Assembly: GCF_030405905.1 (NCBI RefSeq)
Contig: NZ_JASATW010000002.1
Coordinates: 248,001 to 312,000 of the forward strand
Reading direction: 5' to 3'
Origin: Sphaerothrix gracilis
GTDB taxonomy: Bacteria > Cyanobacteriota > Cyanobacteriia > Phormidesmidales > Phormidesmidaceae
Length of the DNA: 64,000 nucleotides
Every line of letters starts with the position of its first letter. Position 1 is the first letter of the stretch. The notes beneath the pieces were generated by a model. It did no database searches. It was not told the origin of the DNA and worked only from the letters and a program-made list of their open reading frames with translations. Below, one piece after another: positions 36,005 to 44,957 of the stretch. Both the position numbers and the translations under genes were made by a program.

Positions 36005-37579
36005 GTGCGGCGACTTATTCACTCTCCTTATTTTCTTCTGACGGTGTGGTCAGCTTTGCTGCTGCTTACGAGTCAGAGCCATCCCAGCCTGATGGCTCAC
36101 GATGAGGGTAACTTTGCGGTCGAGGCTCGTTTTATGGTGGAGTCTGGTCACTGGCTAGCGCGCCAGTGGTGGGGGAATCCTGTCTATACTCACGGCATTG
36201 CTCTCAACTGGCTAATGGCTAGCAGCTATAGCCTCTTTGGCCGCAGTGAAGTTGCCGTAAGACTACCGAGTTTGCTGGCTTGCCTGGTTAGCGTGGTGCT
36301 TATCTACTCAATCGGGCGACGGCTTCTGACTCGAAGCCAGGCTTTAGTTGCCGCCTTACTGCTGCCGGTGATGCCGCTATATCTGCAGTACGGGCATTTA
36401 GCTACTCAGGATATGCTTTTGGTTTGCTTGGAACTGACTGGTATCTGGGCGCTGCTGCAGGCTGAGCAGTCTCGGGAGCGGATTTATTGGGGCCTGCTCG
36501 CCGGTAGTATCGTGGGTATTGGCTTTTTAGTTAAAAGCTTTATGATTGCGCTGCCCGCGATCGCCCTTTTACCCTATCTGGTGGGGCAAAACGGGCGGCA
36601 TCGCCATCTCGCCAATCCTGGTATCTATGTCGGCCTGATAGGGGGTATTTTAGTCGTCTTCACCTGGCTGCATCTCAGCGTGCTCACTTATGGAGCGGGC
36701 GTGCTGAATCAGCTATTTGGCAAGCTTTCAGAACTCAGTGAGCCGTTTCACCCTGATGCCGGTCCGCTTTACTATTTCTGGAATATTCCGGTCAATGCCT
36801 TCCCTTGGGGACTGTTTGCCTTGGTGGGGTTGGGCTTGGCCCTGCGGCACTACCGCACCAGCCCTTATCGGCTACTGCTGATCGGCTATCCGGTTGTGCT
36901 CTTGGCTTTGCTGTGCCTTTTTCCCACGCGGACGCCTTACTATGCGCTGCAGCTCTATCCTTTCATGGCACTGTTTTCGGGGCTGGCTCTAGATCACCTG
37001 ATCCAGAAGCTAAATCACTGGTTTCCTAGATTTCTCAGCTATAGCTTTGGCCTTTTGGGGGGGCTGCTGCTGCTGGCAGGAATCATAGCCATAACTAAAC
37101 CTGACCTGCTACCTGCTGACGTGGCTGCTTATGGACTAACCGCGCTAGGGCTAGGGCTAGGACTCTCACTACTGCCTATGACCTGGCACACTCAGCAAAA
37201 GCGATCGCCGCAGATTTGGCTAGCTAACTGGCTGGGAGCTTTTTGGCTAGGATTCGCGATCGCTGGACTGACAGGCGTTTGGGGCAACTATAGTCCTACG
37301 CTCAAGGCTGCTTTACAGTCACCGCCGCTGGCTTCTGTCTTAGCTGCCCATGCCGTTGATTTTGTCGTTGCGGCCCCAGTCGATGGTGAAACGAATAAAA
37401 CCTGGGTGTTGCTGACCTTTTATACGCCCCATTTGGGGCAACTGTATCCGCACCTGTCAAACCTGCCGCCCGATGCCTACGCTTGGGTAAGTCCGGGCGC
37501 TGAGCTAGCCACTGGCGTTATCTATCAAGAACTTGGGCAAATTCAACAATGGCGACTGATTCACAAACAGGCAGCCTGA
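36005..37579 (+). CDS. GT39/ArnT-like membrane glycosyltransferase
   Basis: 524 residues from GTG. About ten to twelve membrane segments; the first extracytoplasmic loop carries the acidic motif AHDEGNFAVEARFMVESG typical of GT-C enzymes that use lipid-linked sugars. It resembles the family of undecaprenyl-phosphate sugar transferases acting on glycans or proteins outside the membrane. Its last 31 bp overlap the next glycosyltransferase gene in another frame, so the two are one operon. Acceptor unknown. Confidence 0.85.
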   Translation: MRRLIHSPYFLLTVWSALLLLTSQSHPSLMAHDEGNFAVEARFMVESGHWLARQWWGNPVYTHGIALNWLMASSYSLFGRSEVAVRLPSLLACLVSVVLIYSIGRRLLTRSQALVAALLLPVMPLYLQYGHLATQDMLLVCLELTGIWALLQAEQSRERIYWGLLAGSIVGIGFLVKSFMIALPAIALLPYLVGQNGRHRHLANPGIYVGLIGGILVVFTWLHLSVLTYGAGVLNQLFGKLSELSEPFHPDAGPLYYFWNIPVNAFPWGLFALVGLGLALRHYRTSPYRLLLIGYPVVLLALLCLFPTRTPYYALQLYPFMALFSGLALDHLIQKLNHWFPRFLSYSFGLLGGLLLLAGIIAITKPDLLPADVAAYGLTALGLGLGLSLLPMTWHTQQKRSPQIWLANWLGAFWLGFAIAGLTGVWGNYSPTLKAALQSPPLASVLAAHAVDFVVAAPVDGETNKTWVLLTFYTPHLGQLYPHLSNLPPDAYAWVSPGAELATGVIYQELGQIQQWRLIHKQAA

Positions 37580-39087
37580 ACTGGCGCGATCGCTCAAGAT
37601 CCGACGGTTTGCGCCAGACGCTGCCGCCAAATTCAATCTTTTTTTTATTGGGACTGGCACTTTTAGTCAGACTTTACAATATTCAGTCGCCAATTATTGG
37701 TGTGCATTCTTGGCGTCAGGCCGATACGGCGGCTCTGGCCCGCAATTTCGCTGAAAATGGTCTTAACTTTTTTTATCCTCAGGTTGACTGGGCGGGTAGT
37801 TCGGCTGGCTATGCCGAGACTGAATTTCCGCTATATTCCTACCTGGTGGCACTGCTCTATAAGCTGTTTGGAGTATCTGAAATTTACGGCAGAGCGATCG
37901 CCGTTGTTTGCAGCCTGGTAGCGCTTTTCTTTTTATTTCAGCTAGTTGCCTACGTAGTTAATCGACAGGCTGCGTTCTGGGCCAGCTTTTTCTATGCCGT
38001 TTTGCCTTTGAATGTATTTTACAGTCGTACTTTTCAGCCTGAGTCCATGATGCAGATGGCCTGCGTCATGGGTCTTTACTTCTTCATTCGCTGGCTGGAC
38101 TCCGAACGCTGGTGGCACTGGACTGTGTCAGCTTTGTTTGTAGCGATCGCCTGTCTGCTCAAAGTTTTGCCCCTGGCCTATTTAGGACTGCCGCTGCTGT
38201 ATTTAGCGGCAGTGAAGTTTAAAGGCAAGCTCTTTCAGCAGGTAGCACTTTGGGTCTATGCCGGCTTCATATTAGGGGTGACCGCCGCCTGGTACTATCA
38301 CGCCCACCAGATCTATCTTACCTACGGTCACACCTTTGGCTTTTGGGGCGGTACCACCGATCGTTATCTCTGGACAATGCTGCTGTCACTTAAATTTTGG
38401 GGTGATATTCTGCTGCGGCTGGCAGTGCGCCACTTTGCCGTAGTTGGCTTTTTTCTCTTCCTGGGCGGGCTATGGGTGCGTCGCCGCTCGGCAGTTGAGG
38501 GCTGCTTTGATATGGGTCTGATTGGCGTAGTTGTGTCAATAGCGATCGCCCCGACCTCTAGCTATGTGCACGAATACTATCAGCTCCCCTTTGTCTTTTA
38601 TGGCGTCATCTTTATCGGCAAGGCTTGCGACGTTCTGCTGCAGTCAGGTAAACAATGGCAGCGGCAGACTCTAGCAGTTGCAATCGGATTGACGCTGGTA
38701 AGTGGCTCAGTGATTTACAGCTTGGACTATATGCGGCGCGAAGTCGTCCATACTTCAGAGGTCTACGCCCTAGCGCAGCAGGTCAAAGCCTCGACTCCCC
38801 AAAAGGCGTTGCTTGTTTCTGCTACGGGCGGGGATCCCACCTTGCTCTATCTTTCTCACCGTAAAGGGTGGCTAGTTCATCCAGATGATATCAGTGCCGT
38901 TCAGCTAGAGGCTTTAGCTACTCACGGAGCCGACTATCTAGCTGGCAGCTACTCTACAGTTGAAAGCTATACCCCATTTACTAACTCAGCCCAAAAGCAA
39001 GCAATTCAAACTTTGATCGATAATCGCTATCGCCCCATTATCAACACCGATCGGTTCTATATCGCGGCGATTTCACCAGCTGAATAG
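37549..39087 (+). CDS. GT39-like membrane glycosyltransferase
   Basis: 512 residues from ATG 37549, inside the end of the previous gene. GT-C topology with multiple membrane segments and a first loop with VHSWRQADTAALARNFAEN, where an aspartate sits at the catalytic position. A soluble C-terminal domain (about 410-512) is predicted. Likely works with, or on the same pathway as, its partner. The 3' end overlaps the convergent DUF2358 gene by 15 bp. Confidence 0.82.
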   Translation: MATDSQTGSLNWRDRSRSDGLRQTLPPNSIFFLLGLALLVRLYNIQSPIIGVHSWRQADTAALARNFAENGLNFFYPQVDWAGSSAGYAETEFPLYSYLVALLYKLFGVSEIYGRAIAVVCSLVALFFLFQLVAYVVNRQAAFWASFFYAVLPLNVFYSRTFQPESMMQMACVMGLYFFIRWLDSERWWHWTVSALFVAIACLLKVLPLAYLGLPLLYLAAVKFKGKLFQQVALWVYAGFILGVTAAWYYHAHQIYLTYGHTFGFWGGTTDRYLWTMLLSLKFWGDILLRLAVRHFAVVGFFLFLGGLWVRRRSAVEGCFDMGLIGVVVSIAIAPTSSYVHEYYQLPFVFYGVIFIGKACDVLLQSGKQWQRQTLAVAIGLTLVSGSVIYSLDYMRREVVHTSEVYALAQQVKASTPQKALLVSATGGDPTLLYLSHRKGWLVHPDDISAVQLEALATHGADYLAGSYSTVESYTPFTNSAQKQAIQTLIDNRYRPIINTDRFYIAAISPAE

Positions 39088-39450
39088 CTGCTGGATTACG
39101 CTGAGGCGAGAACAGTCCCAGTAGTCGATGTGGGCGTTGACTAAATTATCCGGGTTGAGGGTCAGCTCGCTGCGGCCAGGAATAGAGATACGCGGCTTCC
39201 AGGGAACAGGGGCGGTAAAGTTCAGTGTCCAGCGGGTTTTAATGGTTTGGCCCGATCGCTCAATGGCGTGCAAATCCATCTGCGTGTCAATAAACCACTG
39301 CTGGATAAAGCCAATCATTTTTTGATAGCGGGCTTTCCCCCTAAACTCGTTGAGCGGATCTTTGAAGTAGACCTGCTCGGTGTAGAGGTCGAAGCTTTGG
39401 TCTTGGGGAAAGCGGGTATAGTCCTGCCGTAGCTGCTCAACAATATCCAT
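39073..39450 (-). CDS. DUF2358 protein
   Basis: 125 residues, NTF2-like fold expected. Signature: IVEQLRQDYTRFPQDQSFDLY, YFKDPLNEFRG, KMIGFIQQWF and TLNPDNLVNAHIDYWDCS. This family is common in cyanobacteria and plastids; function unknown. It starts 1 bp after the stop of the gene at 39452 and is co-transcribed with it. Confidence 0.88.
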   Translation of the reverse strand: MDIVEQLRQDYTRFPQDQSFDLYTEQVYFKDPLNEFRGKARYQKMIGFIQQWFIDTQMDLHAIERSGQTIKTRWTLNFTAPVPWKPRISIPGRSELTLNPDNLVNAHIDYWDCSRLSVIQQLFSW

Positions 39451-39451
39451 C

Positions 39452-40021
39452 CTATTGCACCTCTATTTCCGGCCATAAACGCTCTAGCTGCCGCTGCCAG
39501 GCTTCTAAGGTATTTTGCCGCGAACTTTCGCTCATGGAGAGTTCTCCCATAACGCCTTCTGCATAAAATCGCTCCAGGGTTTTCAGGGTTTCCTCTAGCG
39601 TTTGTCCCTGCAGCTTAGCAGCCTGAATGATTTGGCGAATTTGAGCCTCAACCAGATCATTGAAGAAGCGATCGAGGCCCTCTGCTTTCAGCGCCAGCAG
39701 CCGCTCGGTCGCAGATTGAAAGCTATCTGCCGTCAGCGTTTCTCGATCGTGCTGAAAGACGCCCCACAGTACCGCTTCATAGAAGGCATAGCGGGCCTCT
39801 TGAGTATAGTCAAAGTTGGCCGCTAGAATTTGCCTCATGTAAGGTTCTGCTTGCGGTTGGGGCGCGATAGGGATTAGCAATCGCAGCCAGCTCAAATCCT
39901 TAGAGAGCAGGACTAACAGCCGGAAATCATCGGTTTCAATCTGCCAGGCATCCGGCGGCAATGCTTGTACGCGATCGCCAAAACGCTGCTTTAGCTCATG
40001 GGTAATGTCGTCAGGGGTCAT
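39452..40021 (-). CDS. Conserved hypothetical protein
   Basis: 189 residues, soluble and alpha-helical in the second half (ATERLLALKAEGLDRFFNDL, EAQIRQIIQAAKLQGQTLEE). The N-terminal 80 residues look like a small alpha/beta sensor fold. I do not recognise the family. Operon with the DUF2358 gene (1-bp gap). Confidence 0.7.
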   Translation of the reverse strand: MTPDDITHELKQRFGDRVQALPPDAWQIETDDFRLLVLLSKDLSWLRLLIPIAPQPQAEPYMRQILAANFDYTQEARYAFYEAVLWGVFQHDRETLTADSFQSATERLLALKAEGLDRFFNDLVEAQIRQIIQAAKLQGQTLEETLKTLERFYAEGVMGELSMSESSRQNTLEAWQRQLERLWPEIEVQ

Positions 40022-40064
40022 GGCTTCACCATATCAGGCCCAAACATTTTAAAAAATTGGCAGC

Positions 40065-40090
40065 AAAAAAGCCTCCCCCTAGAGGGAGGC
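40065..40090 (-). terminator. Rho-independent terminator for the DUF4912 gene
   Basis: Read on the minus strand, GCCTCCCTCTAGGGGGAGGC forms a stem and is followed by TTTTTT, 48 bp downstream of the stop of the gene at 40138. A textbook intrinsic terminator, the clearest in the window. Confidence 0.85.
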
Positions 40091-40137
40091 GGCTGAATCA
40101 GTAGTGATGCGATTCAGCAACCGAAATCAGAAGGCAC

Positions 40138-41493
40138 TTAGCTCAACCACTCTTCAACCGCTTCCGCCTTGGTGTTGGTGTTGCGCGAAGGGGTTTCCCG
40201 CTCAAACTTCATGTGTACCGAGCGAGTTTGCTCGCCGTCAGCCGCCACCGCCATGATTGGATAGTCGATTAGACCATCCTGGAATGACATTTGGAAGCGG
40301 AAGGTGCCATCGGGGTTGAGCTTAATCGGACGTCCCCCGATTGTGACGGTGGCATCTGGCTCGGTAGCGCCGTAAACAATCAGTTCAGCATCCGCAACTA
40401 GCCAAAACTTACGTGGGCGAATCGGCGGGGCCGAAGCCGAGAAGCCTACGCCTGACATGTTTAGCCCGACACCAGACATATTGAGGCCCATACCGACGCC
40501 CGACATCCCCATGCCAACGCCCGACATTGTTAGGCCCATCATACCCATGCCCATGCCCGCACCGGACATAGTCATGCCCATGCCAGAAGCGGTGGCGCCA
40601 GCCCACATGCCGACCCCAGAAGGGAAGACGTAAGAGCTAACGGCTTGTTCAGGAGCCGCCATCTGCATGGAGCCATAGACAGAGCCAGGGACGTGCTGCA
40701 TGGAGCCAAACAGCGAGCCAGCCATCCGTTGGGCTTCAGCCGCTTTTGCCATGTCAAAGACGTTGTCATGCAGATTACCGTTCATCTCCATCCGCTTGCT
40801 GGGCGGCACCAGGTTAGCAAAGGTCTTACCGCGCAGATCCTCATTCCAGCCAACGGTGATGAACTGATCTTCAACCCAGTCAGAGGGATAAACCGGCGGT
40901 ACCCGAACCGGCGTAGAGCGGGCTAGCACCAGCCAGCGGCCATCGCCGCAAACGTAGCCAATTTCAGCAATATAATCGCGATCGCTGACCGGAACTGGAA
41001 CATACCACTCCCGCGCTAGTTCATCGCATTCGTACTGCTGTAGGCTGTGGGGCGTCCGATTCTCCAGCTTCATGTTGGTGACGTCATAAAAGCGGAGTGC
41101 CAAACGAATACCACCCTGTCGGCGCAGTTCTTCTTTGTGCTCGTTAGGAATATCCCAGTAAGCGTAAGCCCATTGGGGATCACGAGGCATCAATACAATC
41201 CGGCTCTCGCCGTAACCAGAAGGTAAATCAGCCAGCCCTTCATCTACAGTGGCTAATACGTCGGGCGTTGGTTCCTCAGTCGCCATGTCAAACTTGGCGG
41301 CTTCAACTTCCGACTGCCCCTCGGTGGCCATCGGTACGGGAGTAGACAGCGTACGCTTTGCCTGCACGGCTTGAATAGCCGCAATCAGCTCAACTTTGCG
41401 CATTCGGCTATAACGAGAAACTTCGCACTCGCTGGCAACCCGGCGGAGCTGTCGTAGCGTCATCTCTTCGAGTGGGGGGCGTTCCTGAGTCAT
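40138..41493 (-). CDS. DUF4912 protein with Rho-N domain and Met/Gly repeats
   Basis: 451 residues. Residues 10-45 form a Rho-N/SAP-like helical pair (MTLRQLRRVASECEVSRYSR, then KVELIAAIQAV). DUF4912 core spans about 95-215 (RIVLMPRDPQWAYAYWDI, WYVPVPVSDRDYIAEIGY). Residues 302-350 are low-complexity Met/Gly/Ser repeats (MSGVGMG units). A C-terminal Ig-like module lies at 360-440 (FWLVADAELIVYGATEP). The N-terminal domain suggests nucleic-acid contact; the actual role is unknown. Ends in a good terminator. Confidence 0.88.
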   Translation of the reverse strand: MTQERPPLEEMTLRQLRRVASECEVSRYSRMRKVELIAAIQAVQAKRTLSTPVPMATEGQSEVEAAKFDMATEEPTPDVLATVDEGLADLPSGYGESRIVLMPRDPQWAYAYWDIPNEHKEELRRQGGIRLALRFYDVTNMKLENRTPHSLQQYECDELAREWYVPVPVSDRDYIAEIGYVCGDGRWLVLARSTPVRVPPVYPSDWVEDQFITVGWNEDLRGKTFANLVPPSKRMEMNGNLHDNVFDMAKAAEAQRMAGSLFGSMQHVPGSVYGSMQMAAPEQAVSSYVFPSGVGMWAGATASGMGMTMSGAGMGMGMMGLTMSGVGMGMSGVGMGLNMSGVGLNMSGVGFSASAPPIRPRKFWLVADAELIVYGATEPDATVTIGGRPIKLNPDGTFRFQMSFQDGLIDYPIMAVAADGEQTRSVHMKFERETPSRNTNTKAEAVEEWLS

Positions 41494-41890
41494 AAACTGA
41501 ATCTCCTTAATGCTTCTTTGATAGGTGCTTTAGAACTAACCCAGCAGACTCACCCAACTGTCACCAAACTGCCGGAAGATGGCCGACTGGATATTTGCAA
41601 TCTCTTCGGGATCGCATTTGTAAAACAATATTACAGAAATCTGACGGTAGATCAAGTCTGGAAACTTTGGCGTTTCAGGGATTTAACGAAATAATCAGCC
41701 ATTCGGGGATCGCAATGTCACAGATTTATGACATTGCGATCCCCGAAAATATCAGGAAGCGCTGACTAGCGATCCCAAAAACTGGGTCAGTTTAATCACT
41801 GATAGAACGGGGAAAATTTGTGTCATCCTTGACAAGAAACTTTCCGGTCTAGAGCCAGACAGTTTTGCCGCATAGCGTACGACAAGATCT
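41494..41890. other. Divergent intergenic region with large hairpin
   Basis: 397 bp between two divergent genes. Its main feature is a 19-bp perfect inverted repeat (41702-41747). No ORF is supported. Promoters for both flanking genes should lie here. Confidence 0.5.
41702..41747. repeat. 19-bp perfect inverted repeat
   Basis: TTCGGGGATCGCAATGTCA and its exact reverse complement are separated by CAGATTTA. No T-tract follows on either strand. Its position in a divergent promoter region, 144 bp before the gene at 41891, argues for an operator or RNA structure rather than a terminator. Confidence 0.85.
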
Positions 41891-42706
41891 ATGGACTCAA
41901 TGCCAGATTGCTCAAAAACGCAGGCCAATACCCAGTCAGCACAGCCCAAAACAGTTAGAGGTAGCCGTCTGATCAGCCGTGTTTTATCGCCAGCGCTGCG
42001 GCTTTGGCTGCAGACCCAGATCGAGCAGGCTGAAAATTTGCAGTTCAAAATTAGCAGCAGCGATCGCTGCCTGCTGCGTGGCCAGGTAACCCAAGTTAAC
42101 TTGTCAGCCGATGGGGCGATCTATCGCGGCTTACAGCTAGGGCGAGTGAGCCTGATAGCGACTGATATTCATGTCAACCTAGGGCAGGTAATGCGAGGCA
42201 AGGCGCTGCAGCTTTTAAGCCCGTTTTTAATCACGGGACGGGTAGTTCTCAGCCAGTCTGATCTCAATGCCTCACTACAGACAACCACGATGGCCGAAGC
42301 CCTGCAAAACTTTCTAGTTAAGATCTATCGCCGGGGCGATCGCGTTTCTGAACCACTTGCTCAGCGGCTAGAAGCGATCGCAGCAGTACCGCTCGACTGC
42401 TTGAAAGGCAGCGGACACGTCCGAGGAGAGGTTTTAACCATCAGCCTGCACGACCAAAAGACTCAGGCTTCCCTCGTCTTGCGCACCCGCTTGCAAATTC
42501 AGCAGGAACGGCTACTGACGCTACTCCAGCCCCAGCTTTTAGAAGATATTGAAGCGCCGACGGGTCTACCGCTGACGGAATTGGAGGGGCTGCAGGTTGA
42601 TCTGGGAGCCGATGTTGAAATTCAGCACTTTGCCTTAGAAGACGGTCAGCTAAAGTGTCAGGGCAGCGTTAGAGTACAGCCTGGGGGCGATCGCGAATCT
42701 GCATAG
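41891..42706 (+). CDS. DUF2993 (LmeA-type) protein
   Basis: 271 residues. The DUF2993 pattern is visible: LRLWLQTQIEQAENLQFKI, then QVTQVNLSADGAIYRGLQLG and an alternating-strand region (RVSLIATDIHVNLGQVMRGK). These proteins are related to lipid-binding LmeA of actinobacteria and are common in cyanobacteria. No clear signal peptide. Convergent with cdsA, 12 bp apart. Confidence 0.82.
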   Translation: MDSMPDCSKTQANTQSAQPKTVRGSRLISRVLSPALRLWLQTQIEQAENLQFKISSSDRCLLRGQVTQVNLSADGAIYRGLQLGRVSLIATDIHVNLGQVMRGKALQLLSPFLITGRVVLSQSDLNASLQTTTMAEALQNFLVKIYRRGDRVSEPLAQRLEAIAAVPLDCLKGSGHVRGEVLTISLHDQKTQASLVLRTRLQIQQERLLTLLQPQLLEDIEAPTGLPLTELEGLQVDLGADVEIQHFALEDGQLKCQGSVRVQPGGDRESA

Positions 42707-42718
42707 CGGCAACAAGAT

Positions 42719-43591
42719 TTAGAGAGTCGGCAACAGCGGCAGCAGCAAGGTCACGAAGTAGTAGACCAGCGGTGCCGTAAACACATAGCTGTCGGTGCGA
42801 TCTAAAATGCCGCCATGCCCTGGAATTAGCTGACCAGAATCTTTCACCCCGGCATCGCGCTTCATCAAAGACTCGGTCAAATCGCCTAAAAGGCTAGAAA
42901 CACCGATGAGCATTCCCAAGGCCGTACCCGCCAGACTCCAAAGCGGCCACTGCAGCACCCAAGCCCCAGCAATACCGATGCTGATGCTGCCAGCCAGCCC
43001 AAAAACAGCGCCTTCAACCGTCTTTTTGGGACTGATATTAGATAGGGGCGTTTTGCCAAACAGACGGCCCATCGCATAAGCGCCGATATCTGCCGCCCAG
43101 ATACAGGCAAAAGCCACCAGAGTAGCACTGAGTCCCTGGGGCAGCTCTTGAATCGTCGGCCAGCTATGGGGCCAGTATCCTGACAGAGGCAGGTTGCTGG
43201 TGGTGGCGGTTTCTAGCTGACGCAGGCGGATCCAAAAACTCGGCAAATAGCCGCCATAGAACAGGCCCAGAATTGATGCAGCCACATCGGCAATGGTGGC
43301 AAATTTGGGCTGAAACAGCAGATAGAAGCAAATAAAGGTACCGGCCAGCGGCAAAATAGCATCGGCCAGCGGCGGGGCGAGAAAAGAGGCAATTAGCAAA
43401 ATCTGGCTGACGGCCATTGTAATTTTGGCGGCAGGCAAAATTCCCTTAGCTCGAACCAGGCGGAAAATTTCTAGCTGTCCTAGAAAAACAACGATGCCAA
43501 AGCCAACGGTGAAATACCACCCCCCTAGCACAGTCAGCATTAGCGCCAGTGCGATCGCAATAAATCCGCTAATAATTCGAGACCACGGCAT
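42719..43591 (-). CDS. cdsA: Phosphatidate cytidylyltransferase
   Basis: 290 residues, about eight membrane segments. It makes CDP-diacylglycerol from phosphatidate and CTP for phosphatidylglycerol synthesis. The signature (SLLGDLTESLMKRDAGVKDS, then GHGGILDRTDSYVFTAP) is complete, with the metal-binding Asp residues. Confidence 0.96.
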   Translation of the reverse strand: MPWSRIISGFIAIALALMLTVLGGWYFTVGFGIVVFLGQLEIFRLVRAKGILPAAKITMAVSQILLIASFLAPPLADAILPLAGTFICFYLLFQPKFATIADVAASILGLFYGGYLPSFWIRLRQLETATTSNLPLSGYWPHSWPTIQELPQGLSATLVAFACIWAADIGAYAMGRLFGKTPLSNISPKKTVEGAVFGLAGSISIGIAGAWVLQWPLWSLAGTALGMLIGVSSLLGDLTESLMKRDAGVKDSGQLIPGHGGILDRTDSYVFTAPLVYYFVTLLLPLLPTL

Positions 43592-43932
43592 AGAGATAAA
43601 AGTTGAGACGGTATGAGCGGAGCTAGCGATCGCTGCCTGGGAAAATTGGCGAGAAATGTTATCTACATAACTTACCTGAAAACCGAGAATCTCACGACTA
43701 CCAGGAGTGGGAGAGCGCCCTAGTTTTGCTGATATCGCTAGGCAGAAATTATGATTGGACGCGATCGCCCGGCTCGCTGCAGCTACTCAGAATCAGCCGT
43801 CTGGGGCAGAGTTTGCAAGAAGATCTTGCCACTGCCAGGAACAATTGCGCCGGTCGTTAACCTTAATTTAATAGGCAAGTAGAAAAATATTTATTGCTTG
43901 ATGTGCATCAGCTACTGATGGCTAACGGCTAG
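43592..43932. other. Intergenic region before kinase relic
   Basis: 341 bp upstream of the relic at 43933. Apart from HIP1 sites at about 43627 and 43761 I see no gene and no clear further relic sequence. It may hold the cdsA promoter. Confidence 0.4.
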
Positions 43933-44118
43933 GGAACGAGAGTGAGATTATCGATTGGTCGAGATATTGTGGTCAATCGGCATCAAGGACAGCTCATTTT
44001 GCCATCGCCCTGCTACTGCCCTGAGGAAACGGCCTAGGGCACCGAATTTGAAGTTTTGCTGCCTTTGAATTTAGCCATCCGTGTGGCTGTCCTAAAACCA
44101 TCTGAGCTTGTCAAGTAG
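43933..44118 (+). pseudogene. Relic of a histidine kinase C-terminus
   Basis: In one plus frame the translation reads GTRVRLSIGRDIVVNRHQGQ, then a short divergent stretch, an in-frame TAG at 44035-44037, and then GTEFEVLLPLNLAI before a stop at 44116. This is the end of a HATPase_c domain: a decayed G2 box (normally GTGLGLSI), the IVxxHxG helix and the last strand (GTEFxVxLPL). The upstream part of the kinase is missing, and a TAG also precedes it at 43930. A degraded remnant, not an active gene. Confidence 0.75.
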
Positions 44119-44161
44119 CCGCTGGCCCGCAGAATAAGGAAGCAGCTTCTTTTGGTTCTCT

Positions 44162-44950
44162 ATGACACATCTTCAGCCCTCGCTCTTGGCCTTTGACTTT
44201 GATGGGGTTATTTGTGACGGCCTCATTGAATATTTTCAAACCGCCTGGCGGGCCTATCAGCGGCTATTTCCCGACGCTCCAGCAGAGCCGCCAGTTAGGC
44301 TGGCCGAGCAGTTCTATCCCTTGCGACCTGTGATTGAAACCGGGTGGGAAATGCCCATTTTGCTCAGAGCCTTAATTCAGGGTGCAAGTCCCACAGCGGT
44401 TTTACAGAACTGGCCGACATTATCAAAAGCCACGGTGAGTCAGTCACCCGTCAGCAGCGACGCCGCCATGAGCGCGGTAGACAGCGTTCGGGATGACTGG
44501 ATCAAGTCTGACCTGGATGATTGGCTGGCCCAGCATCGTTTTTACTCAGGCGTTCTAGAGCGTTTGCAGCAGTGCTTGACTGCTGATTTAGCTGTTGTCA
44601 TTATCAGCACTAAGGAAGGGCGCTTTATCCATCAGCTTTTGCAGCAGCAAGGCTTAGCTTTTCCGTCAGCCCAGATCTTTGGCAAAGAGGTGCAGCAGCC
44701 CAAAGCACAAACCCTACGTCAGCTAGCCCAGCAGGCGTCGAGGTCAGAGGCTGCAGGCGTTTGGTTTATTGAAGATCGAGTCAATACGCTGCAGAAAGTC
44801 CAGCAGGCAGAAGATTTGTGTCAGGCCGAGCTGTTTTTAGCAGATTGGGGCTACAACACAGAGAGCGATCGCGCGATCGCGCGCAATGACTCGCGCCTGC
44901 ATTTGTTATCCTTATCGCAATTAGTACAAGAGTTCTCAGCTTGGCTGTAG
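44162..44950 (+). CDS. HAD-superfamily hydrolase
   Basis: 262 residues. HAD motif I is LLAFDFDGVICDGL (nucleophile and acid Asp), motif II region VVIISTKEGRF, and motif IV VWFIEDRVNTL. The helical cap lies between about residues 20 and 130. Substrate unknown; likely a small phosphate ester. It sits 7 bp before the NurA-domain gene and is co-transcribed with it. Confidence 0.85.
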   Translation: MTHLQPSLLAFDFDGVICDGLIEYFQTAWRAYQRLFPDAPAEPPVRLAEQFYPLRPVIETGWEMPILLRALIQGASPTAVLQNWPTLSKATVSQSPVSSDAAMSAVDSVRDDWIKSDLDDWLAQHRFYSGVLERLQQCLTADLAVVIISTKEGRFIHQLLQQQGLAFPSAQIFGKEVQQPKAQTLRQLAQQASRSEAAGVWFIEDRVNTLQKVQQAEDLCQAELFLADWGYNTESDRAIARNDSRLHLLSLSQLVQEFSAWL

Positions 44951-44957
44951 GTCTAGA

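Noticed and set aside
40409..40606. Repeat-like frames inside the DUF4912 gene
   Set aside because: They are other reading frames of the Met/Gly repeat tract and look like composition artefacts.
41702..41747. Intrinsic terminator
   Set aside because: The stem is strong but no T-tract follows on either strand and neither flanking gene ends here.
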